A DNA stretch of 64,000 nucleotides from Photobacterium iliopiscarium (GCF_003026395.1 NZ_PYOO01000001.1:248001-312000); one strand, 5' to 3'. Counted from the stretch's first letter, positions 53,653 to 63,391 are shown. Notes: a model not told the origin generated them from the letters alone. Translations and numbers: made by a program.

Positions 53653-54080
53653 TATAAATCACCTAATAAACGACGAATAAATACAACAATAATGGCTGAC
53701 ATCATAAACACGCAGGTTGCATAAATTGAACGTTTAGAAAAACGTCCCATGCCAACAATACCGTGACCACTCGTGCATCCATTACCTAATCGCGTACCAA
53801 AGCCAACCAATAAACCCGCAATTAAAACAATACCTATATTCTGTTCACTAATAGTCGGCAACGTTACGCCCAAGGGGGATAAGATAAATGCGCTTAAAAC
53901 CATTCCGACTAAAAATGCAATTTTCCACCCTAATTCTTGTTTCTCTCTCTTAATCACACCATTAATAATGCCACTGATTCCTGCTGTCTTACCAATAAAT
54001 AACATCAATATAACAGCAGATAACCCAAGTAACATGCCACCAAAAAATGACTGCCAAGGTATTTGAAAAGTCATACTCAC
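53652..54080 (-). CDS. YeeE/YedE-type sulfur transporter subunit
   Basis: 142 aa, four membrane segments. GFGTRLGNGCTSGHGIVGMGRFSKRS is the YeeE/YedE signature including the key Cys. It pairs with the downstream DUF6691 gene to form the transporter and starts 6 bases after the ArsR-type gene. Confidence 0.9.
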   Translation of the reverse strand: MSMTFQIPWQSFFGGMLLGLSAVILMLFIGKTAGISGIINGVIKREKQELGWKIAFLVGMVLSAFILSPLGVTLPTISEQNIGIVLIAGLLVGFGTRLGNGCTSGHGIVGMGRFSKRSIYATCVFMMSAIIVVFIRRLLGDL

Positions 54081-54086
54081 CTCACC

Positions 54087-54386
54087 TTAATTTTCATCAC
54101 AAAAAATATCATGGAAACTGGTTATAAGGGCTGTAATACGCGGATCAGCTAAAGAATAAAAAACCGATTGCGCTTCTTTACGAACAGTAACGATGTCGTT
54201 TTTTCTCAACACAGCTAAATGTTGTGAAAAGGCAGATTGACTTAATGTTGAGTTAAGTTGCAATTGATTGGCGCTCATTTCTCCATCCATTAACTGACAA
54301 AGTACGATCAACCTTTCAGGATGGGCCATTATTTTTAGAAGTTCAGAAACCTCTGTCGCTCGTTGTTTCATTTCATCAAAGTGCAT
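54087..54386 (-). CDS. ArsR-family persulfide-sensing repressor (BigR/SqrR-like)
   Basis: 99 aa winged-helix repressor: LKIMAHPERLIVLCQL, LSQSAFSQHLAVLRKNDIV, VFYSLAD. Cys30 and Cys96 are placed like the cysteine pair that forms a tetrasulfide link in BigR/SqrR/YgaV. It heads the sulfur-transport operon and probably represses it until reactive sulfur appears. Two operator-like palindromes lie 54-85 bp upstream. Confidence 0.88.
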   Translation of the reverse strand: MHFDEMKQRATEVSELLKIMAHPERLIVLCQLMDGEMSANQLQLNSTLSQSAFSQHLAVLRKNDIVTVRKEAQSVFYSLADPRITALITSFHDIFCDEN

Positions 54387-54439
54387 TATTTATTGCTCAA
54401 TCGTCATATTAGAAGCCTTTATCTTACGTTAATTTTAAC

Positions 54440-54471
54440 ATTAGACAATTCTAATTTAGATAAGTCTAATA
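54440..54471. promoter_or_regulatory. Tandem operators of the ArsR-type repressor
   Basis: ATTAGACAATTCTAAT (54440-54455) and TTAGATAAGTCTAA (54456-54469): two adjacent copies of TTAGA-N4-TCTAA, the form bound by BigR-like proteins. Confidence 0.75.
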
Positions 54472-54526
54472 TGACATCTTTACCAATACACTGTTTCGAC
54501 AACCCAGGCTACAGAGTCTTCTTTGA

Positions 54527-55504
54527 TCACTCTTTTTCGTTCACCGGTTCATAAACTGATAATACATCACCAATATTTACCTGCTCATGCATGTATTGTG
54601 AACCACCTTGGTTGTCGCATGCCCGTTGAACCTCAATTTGATAGACTCCTTCAATTGCAGAGTCACACAGAGCATAAGCACATTTTAAGCCATTGGGTAA
54701 CTTAACGGTGACGTGTGCACCGACATTAAACGGAGGCAAAGCACCAAGATCAGTACGACTTAAATAAAAGCGTTTCACTGCCGCTGATTGAACGATAATT
54801 TTGACCACTCGCATTTCTAATTTAATTAGTCCTTCAAGGCGTGAATGCCAATTTTCAATCTCGTTCGTTGCTAAACGACGTTGGAAAACACTTTTCACCT
54901 CCATCCCTAATGTCGGTAATGACGCAAGTTCTGTAGTAGCGACTAAATTATCCGTTTCGGCATAAAGATAATGCTGTACACGAGCAATAGTCCATTGTGG
55001 ATAAGGACGTTCAATCACCTGTATTTCATCATTACGAGTAATTTCCCCCTCTTGCAGAACACGATAAAACCAACCTGTTTTACTATTATGTTGTGAATAG
55101 CGTGCAATCGTGGGTTCTTTAAAACGATGATTAAGCTTAAAACACGGTTGCCTTGGTTGTGTCACTTGTAATATTACTGAACCAACAGCAACCTTATCGC
55201 CAATACAGATATTATGCTCATTCATACCCGCTACGACTAAATTTTCCCCATAGCCACCATTGTTAAATAAGGGTGCTGATTTAGGAAATAAGTGGGATAA
55301 CTGAGCATAATGATCACAATCAAACTGCAACACGGCTCGTTCTAAACCACCATGAAAGCGCTCTGCTTGTTCATCACCAACACATCCTAATACAGTTACC
55401 TTAACTTGATCTATTGGCGCTTTTTCAATACCGCTTCGAAAAAAATAATCTTGCCCTGTAACTCGACCATGGCGTAACTGTTCAACGATTGAATGTGGGA
55501 GCAT
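54527..55504 (-). CDS. MOSC domain protein (YiiM-like) with FAD-binding-type C-terminus
   Basis: 325 aa from the ATG at 55504 (AGGA eight bases upstream); the frame is open to 55606. MOSC features: GLERAVLQFDCDHY, GGYGENLVVAGMNE and PRQPCFKLNHRF with the Cys that binds the molybdenum cofactor sulfur. The part after about residue 225 resembles the FAD-binding start of a ferredoxin reductase (VKRFYLSRTDLGALPPFNVG), but the NAD and 2Fe-2S parts are missing, so it is shorter than full-length relatives. Likely role: reduction of N-hydroxylated compounds. Confidence 0.82.
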   Translation of the reverse strand: MLPHSIVEQLRHGRVTGQDYFFRSGIEKAPIDQVKVTVLGCVGDEQAERFHGGLERAVLQFDCDHYAQLSHLFPKSAPLFNNGGYGENLVVAGMNEHNICIGDKVAVGSVILQVTQPRQPCFKLNHRFKEPTIARYSQHNSKTGWFYRVLQEGEITRNDEIQVIERPYPQWTIARVQHYLYAETDNLVATTELASLPTLGMEVKSVFQRRLATNEIENWHSRLEGLIKLEMRVVKIIVQSAAVKRFYLSRTDLGALPPFNVGAHVTVKLPNGLKCAYALCDSAIEGVYQIEVQRACDNQGGSQYMHEQVNIGDVLSVYEPVNEKE

Positions 55505-55548
55505 AATAATTTTCCTAATACAGACATTAATGTAGCAGCCATAAAAAA

Positions 55549-55588
55549 GGCCGCTAAAACCACGAAATATACGGGGTTTATACGGCCT
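55549..55588 (-). terminator. Terminator after the DUF2999 gene
   Basis: AGGCCG ... CGGCCT stem with an extended interior (AAACCCC / GGTTTT partly paired), followed by TTTTTT on the minus strand. Confidence 0.8.
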
Positions 55589-55611
55589 AAAATATGTGGC
55601 TATCAATAAAC

Positions 55612-55863
55612 TTATTTTTGTAGTTGTTCTTTAGCCGCTTCTACTTTTGAAAAATCTAAACCTAGTTCTTCAACAGCTTCTTTAATTAATGCTGGATTTT
55701 GCATTACTTGTGCCATTAGCATTTGCAGTTTATCTTGCGGTAAACCTAGTTGGCTAATCGTTGCCATTGCTGCTAGAGGGTTTTGAGTTAACATCTGGAA
55801 TATATTATTGATCTGCTCATCAGTAATATTATTCTCTTTCAACAACGCAATAATTGGGTTCAT
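55612..55863 (-). CDS. DUF2999 family protein
   Basis: 83 aa acidic helical protein (MNPIIALLKENNITDEQ; ALIKEAVEELGLDFSKVEAAK), length and sequence typical of DUF2999, which is found in Vibrio and Photobacterium. Function unknown. Own terminator downstream. Confidence 0.85.
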   Translation of the reverse strand: MNPIIALLKENNITDEQINNIFQMLTQNPLAAMATISQLGLPQDKLQMLMAQVMQNPALIKEAVEELGLDFSKVEAAKEQLQK

Positions 55864-55992
55864 TACACTACCTTTTTATAATCACTAAACGAAATATGCC
55901 TCAGTTTAGCATTTGACAGTACCTTGTTGCACCATCAATAAAAATACAGCGCCTTTCGTATAAAAATACAATGAAGGTAGCCACTAAATAAC

Positions 55993-56020
55993 AAAAAGCC
56001 GCACTAAATAGAGCGGCTTA
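55993..56020 (-). terminator. Terminator after the Tat-signal tail-fibre-like gene
   Basis: AAGCCGC / GCGGCTT stem, five T on the minus strand, 16 bases after the stop. Confidence 0.85.
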
Positions 56021-56035
56021 AAGACGGTTATACTG

Positions 56036-58972
56036 TTATTTTTTTACAGGTTCTAATTTAAGCTCACCATTCGCGATGGCAATACGATAAAGTTGGCCAT
56101 TGACTTCATCACGAACAACAACCCCTGCACCGGGTTTATCGATTTTGATATCATCTTGCATCCAGCATGAACCATCAGCTGTCATAAATCCTTGTGATGC
56201 ATTTCTGTTATAAGTTTGACCATACAACGCGCTGATATTTAATTTACCCGCTTTTTCAAAACCGTTATACGTTATCACCAAACTCTTAATATTAGCTGCA
56301 TGAATAAAACCACTAACATTCGCTGTTTTCAATGGTTGGCGAGAAGAATAGACTGATTTTTTATGTCGATCACGTAAATTAATATCAATGATCCCTGTTG
56401 ATAGATTATTGTAGCCAAGTGTACTACCGACCATATTAAAATGATTAATAGATCCATCTAATGATATTACAACTTGATACTCATCGCCTTTCTCTACCGC
56501 AAGTCGTACAGCCGACTCAGGATTAAAATCAAACATTGGTGTAAGATCAACCTTTGGCTGTAACTCTCCATTTTTAAATAACGTTACTCGACATCGAGGA
56601 CGATTATTAATAAACGCTAAAAAGTTATCAACCTTAGGTATATAACTGTTTGTTAATGCCGAACCAACCGTTGGTGGTGATAATTCAGGCATAATATTAC
56701 GTGCAATATAACTTTCAGTTATAAATGTATTTAAACCGGGATTAGATTCATACACCAATGGTGATAAATCACTGCCATTTAATTTGCCTAATGTTGACCC
56801 ATAAAGCTCAACAATATTGCCAGAGGCCTCACCATAACCAGGTGGAAAAGTATTTGTTTTAGCACGTGAAAATTGAATGGTCTTCGTCGCAGTTTCAGGA
56901 GCATCCCAACCCATTAATTCAAATTTGTTATTGCGCCCTTCACAGACAAGGAAAGCTTCTGCACTATAACGTGACCATTGAAAATCAAGACTCGCACACG
57001 TATTACCTGCGACTTCACCACCAATTTTTCCATTTGGGCGTAATAATGGTGATTGAACAACGAAGCCTTGCTTAAATCGACGGGCACATAAATTATGTAA
57101 TTTATTACCATTAACCCAAGTGACCCAACGATTTGGCGTAATATTATCAATTACCCCTTGTAATACATAAGGTTGTTCAAAACCATCAACATAGACATCT
57201 GAAACAAAATTACGCCAAACATACTCGTGGGAACGTTTAGTTGTTAATCCTGCGGTCCAACTGCCCGCTAATAATACTAGTCCACGGCCGGTAAGTTTGG
57301 TCTTATCTATAACTTTACCATTACTGTGACCATGATAATCAATCCAACCATTGAGAATATTTAGTTGATTAATTTTATTTTCAACACAACCTTTAGTCTT
57401 CCATTTACCATTAACTTTCTCTGATGATGATGTCAGCATTACCATGGCTTTATCAAAATGATCAAGCGAACGAGAACGAATAATAAAAGGATTACCCGAC
57501 AAATTAACATTATATTTTAGAACGACACCAACAACATTACTACAAAGCTCTAAAGTGCCATCCCATTGAACATTAAGATCTTTAAATTCAATCGTTTTAT
57601 TAAATCGGTAAGTTTTATTTGGAATCCATAAAATAAGACCACCCTTACGACAGATTTCAACGGCATAATTAATTTTATCGCCCCAGTCAGATAAAGGTGC
57701 ATAATGCTCAAGATTATCAATCGAATAATAACTTTGACCTTCAATACAAGGCTGTAAAAAATATTTATCTTTATTTACAATAACAAACGTCGCGTTAGTA
57801 TCGATTTCATTCACTTTACCATGGCAAATAACACGATAAATTTTATCTTTAATACGTAAGCCGTTATAGCCTTCAGGGATCGTATCACCTACCGTAAGAT
57901 TACGACTAAGCGGGTATATTTTAAGACCAGAAACACTTTCTATAGCTTGATGATCTTGTGCTTCTGCCCACCCTTTATCGACAACTGCCGTTTGAGGGCG
58001 TAAATCACTCACTGAACCATCAGCGATAACCTGACAAAGTTTACAATAATAATGATGAACACCATCAGTATTAACATAATTTTTTAAATCTTTACTTGAA
58101 ACAATAATATTAAATTTCGTATCTAATCCATCAATGTCATTATTATTTTTATAAACATCAACATAGATATAAAATGGTTTATTAGCCGCATCAATAACAC
58201 GATTATTTTCTAATTCAATTCGATGCCCAGAAATATAAGCCACACCAGCCATGATTTTATATACACCTTCAACAGGTAATACCATAAAACCATTTTTAAT
58301 AAACCAATCCTGACCTTGTTGGTCAATAATAGCTTGTAACGCTGAATTTTCAACATTATCTAATCGTTGGTGTGCCATAAAATTAGGACTGGCCGCTATC
58401 ACCGTACTATTAGTAATGTCCGCTATATTCTTATAATTTAAAATAAATGACCGAATTAAAATATTGCCCTTAACCCCTGGGCCATCAACTGTTTTAGTGG
58501 TTAATTTAGGGTACGTAATCGCAATAATGGTGTCATATTCACTACAATATAAACAACTCCAATTAAATTCAAATGGGCCGACATCACTGTCTAATGTCGT
58601 TGATAACGCAATAGCATCTTCAGACAATCGGATTTGTTGTTGAATTTTAGCATTATGAACAATTTCATTAGGTTGTAACTGTTCATTCTCTGTTGGTCTT
58701 TTACCCAGATGCGATTTATGCGCAAAAATCATTGAATCAATTAGTAAGATTTTCTTTTCTGCTTGCATTTTAGCAATCAGAGCGCGACCTTTAGTCGTGA
58801 TAATTACCTCTGGTTGATTTGAATTTTTCAGCAAATCCAATGCATTAACTTTATCAATAGCACCAGGGATAAACATACCTGCCGTCACACCACCCGCTAT
58901 CATTGTCGTATTTCTTAGAAAAGAACGGCGAGAAAAACCTTTATTATCACTAATTGAATCTACTTTACTCAT
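56036..58972 (-). CDS. Tat-exported protein with phage tail-fibre-like domain and beta-helix
   Basis: 978 aa. The N-terminus is a twin-arginine signal: FSRRSFLRNTTMIAGGVTAG, hydrophobic to about residue 40. Residues about 55-230 resemble the N-terminal domain of P2-like phage tail fibres (TKGRALIAKMQA, DSDVGPFEFNW, GVKGNILIRSFIL). The central part (about 420-800) has the pectate-lyase-type beta-helix look of tail spikes. A tail-fibre domain behind a Tat signal is unusual: fibres are not normally exported folded. It has a separate terminator from the upstream lysis operon. Confidence 0.75.
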   Translation of the reverse strand: MSKVDSISDNKGFSRRSFLRNTTMIAGGVTAGMFIPGAIDKVNALDLLKNSNQPEVIITTKGRALIAKMQAEKKILLIDSMIFAHKSHLGKRPTENEQLQPNEIVHNAKIQQQIRLSEDAIALSTTLDSDVGPFEFNWSCLYCSEYDTIIAITYPKLTTKTVDGPGVKGNILIRSFILNYKNIADITNSTVIAASPNFMAHQRLDNVENSALQAIIDQQGQDWFIKNGFMVLPVEGVYKIMAGVAYISGHRIELENNRVIDAANKPFYIYVDVYKNNNDIDGLDTKFNIIVSSKDLKNYVNTDGVHHYYCKLCQVIADGSVSDLRPQTAVVDKGWAEAQDHQAIESVSGLKIYPLSRNLTVGDTIPEGYNGLRIKDKIYRVICHGKVNEIDTNATFVIVNKDKYFLQPCIEGQSYYSIDNLEHYAPLSDWGDKINYAVEICRKGGLILWIPNKTYRFNKTIEFKDLNVQWDGTLELCSNVVGVVLKYNVNLSGNPFIIRSRSLDHFDKAMVMLTSSSEKVNGKWKTKGCVENKINQLNILNGWIDYHGHSNGKVIDKTKLTGRGLVLLAGSWTAGLTTKRSHEYVWRNFVSDVYVDGFEQPYVLQGVIDNITPNRWVTWVNGNKLHNLCARRFKQGFVVQSPLLRPNGKIGGEVAGNTCASLDFQWSRYSAEAFLVCEGRNNKFELMGWDAPETATKTIQFSRAKTNTFPPGYGEASGNIVELYGSTLGKLNGSDLSPLVYESNPGLNTFITESYIARNIMPELSPPTVGSALTNSYIPKVDNFLAFINNRPRCRVTLFKNGELQPKVDLTPMFDFNPESAVRLAVEKGDEYQVVISLDGSINHFNMVGSTLGYNNLSTGIIDINLRDRHKKSVYSSRQPLKTANVSGFIHAANIKSLVITYNGFEKAGKLNISALYGQTYNRNASQGFMTADGSCWMQDDIKIDKPGAGVVVRDEVNGQLYRIAIANGELKLEPVKK

Positions 58973-59257
58973 TAAACTGCCTGCTATTATTGTATATAAA
59001 TACCACCTAGATTCATAATAAATACATATATATAAAGTTAAATTCTATAGCATAACTAAAACCTATAATTATAAGTAATTAAATACCGCTATAAAAATTT
59101 ATAGATTATGTATTATTATAAAGTAGATTCAATATAACGAAAGTTATTATCAAATACTACCTACACAGTATCTCTTAACAATAATTCAGACAAACAAATT
59201 AGCATCACCAATTAAATGTTATTGCTATAATAAGACAATCTTAAAGTAACAAATAAA

Positions 59258-59286
59258 AAGAGGCACATTATACAATGTGCCTCTTG
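59258..59286 (-). terminator. Terminator after the beta-helix gene
   Basis: AAGAGGCACATT / AATGTGCCTCTT with a 4-base loop and TTTTATTT on the minus strand. The rest of 58973-59257 is AT-rich with no gene seen. Confidence 0.9.
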
Positions 59287-59310
59287 ACAATTTTTGTTTT
59301 AACTTAAATA

Positions 59311-62046
59311 TTAATAATGATTAATATTTAATTCCATATTTAATGCTGAAGAATAATTACTATTACCATAGCTAGGGTACAACAATAGTGTTAATGCATT
59401 TGATTGACGACCAATACGTGCTTTTAATGGTGTTTTATCAGTATTATTACCAAAACGATCTTTGCTGTTCAATAGAATCTCAAAACTACCGTCATTCTTG
59501 GTTGCATTCCACTGTGTTTGAGTCCAAAGATGCGTCGTTGGGTGGAAATAACCAATGGTACACGTTTCTTTGTCCACGTTCACATTACTAATTTCAATCT
59601 TAGTTGAGAAATCAAAGCAACCATCTTTAGTTGTCATTGTGCCATTGTAATGATGCATTTTATTCTCTAAACACCCATTACTTGGACGAGTAGCATTCAT
59701 CACCGTTACCGCAGGAGTTGAACCCGTTAACTCAACATATGATAAATTAAACTTTCCAGTTGTTATATCAGCACCAAATATATTCTGTTGAATACGGCCT
59801 AACAATGCATTTTTAGCCGTTGAAGTATGATTGCCGCCAAGATCCAATCGCATAACTTTTGGTACTTTATTACCTGTAACAAAAACATCATGACGAGGCT
59901 TAACATTATTTTCTGTCGAATCCACAATATGAACACGATTATTTAATGTTATCTGGTTAATAATACAATCTTCTGGTTTAAATTGATCACCAGCGGCACA
60001 AGTTAACTGTAATTCTTTAAGGCTATTCGCTGTAATATCATTGTCACTGATATCAATAACATAACTACCAACACGCGATTGTCGCATGTCTCGAATACTA
60101 ATATAAGCTAACTTACCCGCCGTATTATTCGGAGTGTAAATACGATTACCTTTAAAGATTGCACGACGATTAACCATTTGGTTATCACTGCGATACTGAC
60201 TGTTATCCCACCAATTTACAGTTAGGAATGTAAAGGCGCCTGATACCTTGCCACTACTGTTGTAACCATTATCTGGTGATTCAAAATCACAGCCCGTTAT
60301 TTCGTAACTTCCCACAATCTGAGTCGATATTTCAGCAGTACGTAATAGTTTTGGTAACCAACACTTTGCATTACGAATAACGATTGATTCAGCAGGCTCA
60401 CTGCCATAATTCACACTGTCATTCCAAGGAGCACCCGGCTCTGGTGAATACGCAATAAATGTACCTTGTGTATTATCAGGTGTTACATTAAATTTATCCG
60501 CCATTGTACTGAAGAAATTCTCTTCAAAACGATATTCAATATTATAAATCAATGCGTTACGTACTTTTTTCAAGAAAATACAAGTGTTAGTACTACCGTC
60601 AGACTTGAAGTTATACATATTGATGGTTTCACAACCATGCATTTCAACACGAATACCACCAAGATAAACAGGATATACCGCAAGCGCCGTCTTATTGTTT
60701 TTATGCGAACGAATTTTAACACTACGAATACGCGCATTAGTAAAAATTAAGCGGTTACCTTCCCACAATACAGGAGTAACATACGCACTAGCGTTATTAT
60801 CTTCACCCGCCCAAAAATCAGCATCATTTTCCCAATCAAGACCTTCAACAACAAGATTTCGCATCGCTTTTTGTACCTCTAAATACCACGGATTAGTATT
60901 AGTGATACCACCAGAATATAAACCTCGACTACAATTGCGCATTACAACATTACGGAAAACAATACGCTCATAAGGGAATTGGTTCGCACCTAAAAATGCT
61001 AGATGATGTGAATTAGTTAACGTTAAATTATCAAAAATCACCTCACCAAAACCGGCATATTCACCTTTAAAAGTATATGTTGATGAACTTGGGTTACCTG
61101 TTATAGGATGTTGTTCTTTACCAATAAATTTATAACGAAAGCTTCCATCATAGCTACAGTCACGTGAAATAATTCCACGATAACCACCCCAACCATCACC
61201 CTCAATCAAATTAAGCTTGCCTGTCGTTACATGATGACAATTTGTTTCACAATAATAAGGCATTTCCACGACATTAGGCATGCTCATTGCGCTCATGCAC
61301 TCATTGCCATTAATACCAATGGATGAACCGACCCAATATATTTTCTTATTTAAACAACCATGAAATTCTAAACCATAACAAATAACAATTTCACTGGCAG
61401 TAGTATCAAAATAAACATTATCAGTAAATGCTAGTCGTACAACTTGTTTAGCCGTTAACTGTTTAAGAATTAATGCATTGGCCGCTGCTTTTTTAGCATC
61501 GTTATAAATAATACCAATCGTGCTAGCGTCTACCCATAATGGTTTGTTTAATCCCTCATTAATCACTGGAGCAGCAGTTACTTCTTCCCAAGTACCATTT
61601 TTACGTACATATTCTTTATTATCACGAGGAGCATCATTAATAGCTTCAGACCAAGTACCATCAGTACTCATATTATAAACTAAGCCCGGTTGACCATTTG
61701 TTAACGCTACTGCTGCCCCCACGTTTTCAGCTGTAGGAACATTATTTTCATGATAAAACTTTACAAAATCACGGCTCGGAAGTGTTTTTTTATTACCACT
61801 TCTAAAGCCTATATCTTCATTATTATAGCCACTCAAAATTTGAACTGTAGTATCCGATCCTGGCGATACTAAAGAGAGCATATTACCGTAAGCCGCCCAT
61901 GATGGAATATTAGGCTGAGATGACGAACCTAATCGTACCGTTGTACAATCTTCAGGAAATTTATTAACATCCAAACCACCATCAACAATAGCAGTAATAT
62001 ATTTTTCATTATTCAAGATGATGCTTTCATTAATTACAATTGTCAT
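59311..62046 (-). CDS. Phage tail-spike-like beta-helix protein
   Basis: 911 aa with no signal peptide. Residues 1-120 form a head region (MTIVINESIILNNEKYITAI), residues 120-165 carry fibre-type motifs (AVALTNGQPGLVYNMSTDGTW, KEYVRKNGTWEEV), and the remainder is right-handed beta-helix with repeated short strands ending in Asn (VIRNAKCWL, EITGCDFESPDN). Such proteins often cleave surface polysaccharide; catalytic residues cannot be assigned here. It follows the spanin gene by 30 bases, so it belongs to the lysis operon. Confidence 0.75.
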   Translation of the reverse strand: MTIVINESIILNNEKYITAIVDGGLDVNKFPEDCTTVRLGSSSQPNIPSWAAYGNMLSLVSPGSDTTVQILSGYNNEDIGFRSGNKKTLPSRDFVKFYHENNVPTAENVGAAVALTNGQPGLVYNMSTDGTWSEAINDAPRDNKEYVRKNGTWEEVTAAPVINEGLNKPLWVDASTIGIIYNDAKKAAANALILKQLTAKQVVRLAFTDNVYFDTTASEIVICYGLEFHGCLNKKIYWVGSSIGINGNECMSAMSMPNVVEMPYYCETNCHHVTTGKLNLIEGDGWGGYRGIISRDCSYDGSFRYKFIGKEQHPITGNPSSSTYTFKGEYAGFGEVIFDNLTLTNSHHLAFLGANQFPYERIVFRNVVMRNCSRGLYSGGITNTNPWYLEVQKAMRNLVVEGLDWENDADFWAGEDNNASAYVTPVLWEGNRLIFTNARIRSVKIRSHKNNKTALAVYPVYLGGIRVEMHGCETINMYNFKSDGSTNTCIFLKKVRNALIYNIEYRFEENFFSTMADKFNVTPDNTQGTFIAYSPEPGAPWNDSVNYGSEPAESIVIRNAKCWLPKLLRTAEISTQIVGSYEITGCDFESPDNGYNSSGKVSGAFTFLTVNWWDNSQYRSDNQMVNRRAIFKGNRIYTPNNTAGKLAYISIRDMRQSRVGSYVIDISDNDITANSLKELQLTCAAGDQFKPEDCIINQITLNNRVHIVDSTENNVKPRHDVFVTGNKVPKVMRLDLGGNHTSTAKNALLGRIQQNIFGADITTGKFNLSYVELTGSTPAVTVMNATRPSNGCLENKMHHYNGTMTTKDGCFDFSTKIEISNVNVDKETCTIGYFHPTTHLWTQTQWNATKNDGSFEILLNSKDRFGNNTDKTPLKARIGRQSNALTLLLYPSYGNSNYSSALNMELNINHY

Positions 62047-62076
62047 TTTAGTATCCCTAAATTTTATATGATTAAT

Positions 62077-62364
62077 TTATTTGTTTTTTTGTTTTTTTGT
62101 TATTTTGTTATTTTGTTTTTCATACCATCGAAGATAATCATCGACTTGTTGTGCACAATTAGATAAAGCGTTTTTTAATCTTGGCAGATCTTCTGAAATT
62201 GTTTGTGCTGGTGTTTTACCCACTAATTGGGGTTTATTACATGCCGTTATCAACCACGGCTCAGGTAATAGATGAATAATTTCTATACGTGCAGGTTCAA
62301 TACGGGTGCTGCAACCAATCAAGAACATCATCAGGCCAGTAAGTATTAAACTGTTCCTTTTCAT
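62077..62364 (-). CDS. Rz1-like outer-membrane spanin lipoprotein
   Basis: About 95 aa from the ATG at 62364; the frame is open to 62397. Lipobox LIGC gives a lipoprotein; the mature part has few charged residues then NCAQQVDDYLRWYEKQN and a Lys/Asn tail. The start is nested inside the Rz-like gene, the usual Rz/Rz1 arrangement. Confidence 0.78.
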   Translation of the reverse strand: MKRNSLILTGLMMFLIGCSTRIEPARIEIIHLLPEPWLITACNKPQLVGKTPAQTISEDLPRLKNALSNCAQQVDDYLRWYEKQNNKITKKQKNK

Positions 62365-62620
62365 ACAACAACTTACGTAACGATTCTGTCGTAACAAGCA
62401 GTTCTCCTTGTTGTTTTTCTCTCCGTTTTTCTCGTTGCAGCAATAAGTTATTACTGTCCTTATTCTGATCTACTAATAATTTCAAACTCTCCGTATTTGA
62501 TTTATTAATAAGTAGAACATTATCTCTGTCTATAATTAAAGAGCTTAATTCACGATCCATGTATTCAAATTTCACTAATAAAATAAAGATAATTGATAAT
62601 AATAATAACCGCATAGACAT
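62297..62620 (-). CDS. Rz-like inner-membrane spanin
   Basis: 107 aa: one N-terminal membrane segment (LLLLSIIFILLVKFEY) and a periplasmic coiled coil (about 25-85, rich in Leu, Glu and Lys). With the overlapping Rz1 gene it would span the periplasm and fuse the two membranes in the last step of lysis. Confidence 0.75.
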   Translation of the reverse strand: MSMRLLLLSIIFILLVKFEYMDRELSSLIIDRDNVLLINKSNTESLKLLVDQNKDSNNLLLQREKRREKQQGELLVTTESLRKLLYEKEQFNTYWPDDVLDWLQHPY

Positions 62621-62625
62621 ACGTC

Positions 62626-63195
62626 CTATTCAATACACCGTGAATATTCTGACATCCGCCGCTTCATCAAACCTTTTAGCTTTTTACCTCCGCCATAAAT
62701 CCAGCGAGATAATTGCATACAAGCTTGTGGCAATTTCCCAGATTTAACATATATTGATATTTTTGTTTCTGTAAGATCTTTATTCTTTAAAAATCGTTTA
62801 CAGCCAGTATTAAAAATAAAAGAAGTTAAAGCGTCATACTGTCCCTGTGTTATTTGATTATCACCAAGAACGTTATTCAAACAATATTCTGCTTGCTGAA
62901 TATTTAACACCCAATCCTTTGCTACTTGTTTATTGTCTATAATATTTTTTGTTATATTATGAATATTACCAATACCATTTGTTTTATATCCCGCAGGACA
63001 ATGATAAGCATCTAACCTACAACCTTCATAGTCTCCTATTAATTTTAATCCTTTATATGTTAATTTTAATTTCCCTTGGCTCTCTCCAGCAATAATTACA
63101 TTTCCGATGGGTAATGTACTATTGTTAACTCCGCCATCACCAAGGAGTGCTATAACAGCAGTAATTGAGCATAAAATTGGTCTTAACTTACTCAT
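62626..63195 (-). CDS. Phage lysozyme (GH24), probable SAR endolysin
   Basis: 189 aa. The weakly hydrophobic N-terminus (LCSITAVIALLGDGG) fits a signal-anchor-release segment. Catalytic pattern Glu57-x8-Cys66-x5-Thr72 (YEGCRLDAYHCPAGYKTNGIG) is the P21-type lysozyme triad, in which Cys replaces Asp. It cuts peptidoglycan. It overlaps the holin gene by 8 nt and is followed after 5 bases by the Rz gene. Confidence 0.88.
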   Translation of the reverse strand: MSKLRPILCSITAVIALLGDGGVNNSTLPIGNVIIAGESQGKLKLTYKGLKLIGDYEGCRLDAYHCPAGYKTNGIGNIHNITKNIIDNKQVAKDWVLNIQQAEYCLNNVLGDNQITQGQYDALTSFIFNTGCKRFLKNKDLTETKISIYVKSGKLPQACMQLSRWIYGGGKKLKGLMKRRMSEYSRCIE

Positions 63196-63391
63196 GGATA
63201 AATATTCCTTTCTCTCTAGCTATTTGCTGCATAACTTTCTTATGCCAATAACTCAACGATAAAGCGAATATCCCCATAAAGAGTGAAATAATCAAAGACC
63301 AAGCTTCTATTGTCATGAATTGAAAATGACCAATGATAAGATAAACAACAAATATCATTTTATTTATTAACCAATCCAATAACTCATACAT
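63188..63391 (-). CDS. Small holin-like protein
   Basis: 67 aa with two hydrophobic segments (MIFVVYLIIGHFQF and WSLIISLFMGIFALSLSYW) and a basic C-terminus. Its size and position ahead of a SAR-type lysozyme fit a holin or pinholin. First gene of the leftward operon. Confidence 0.7.
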   Translation of the reverse strand: MYELLDWLINKMIFVVYLIIGHFQFMTIEAWSLIISLFMGIFALSLSYWHKKVMQQIAREKGIFIHE

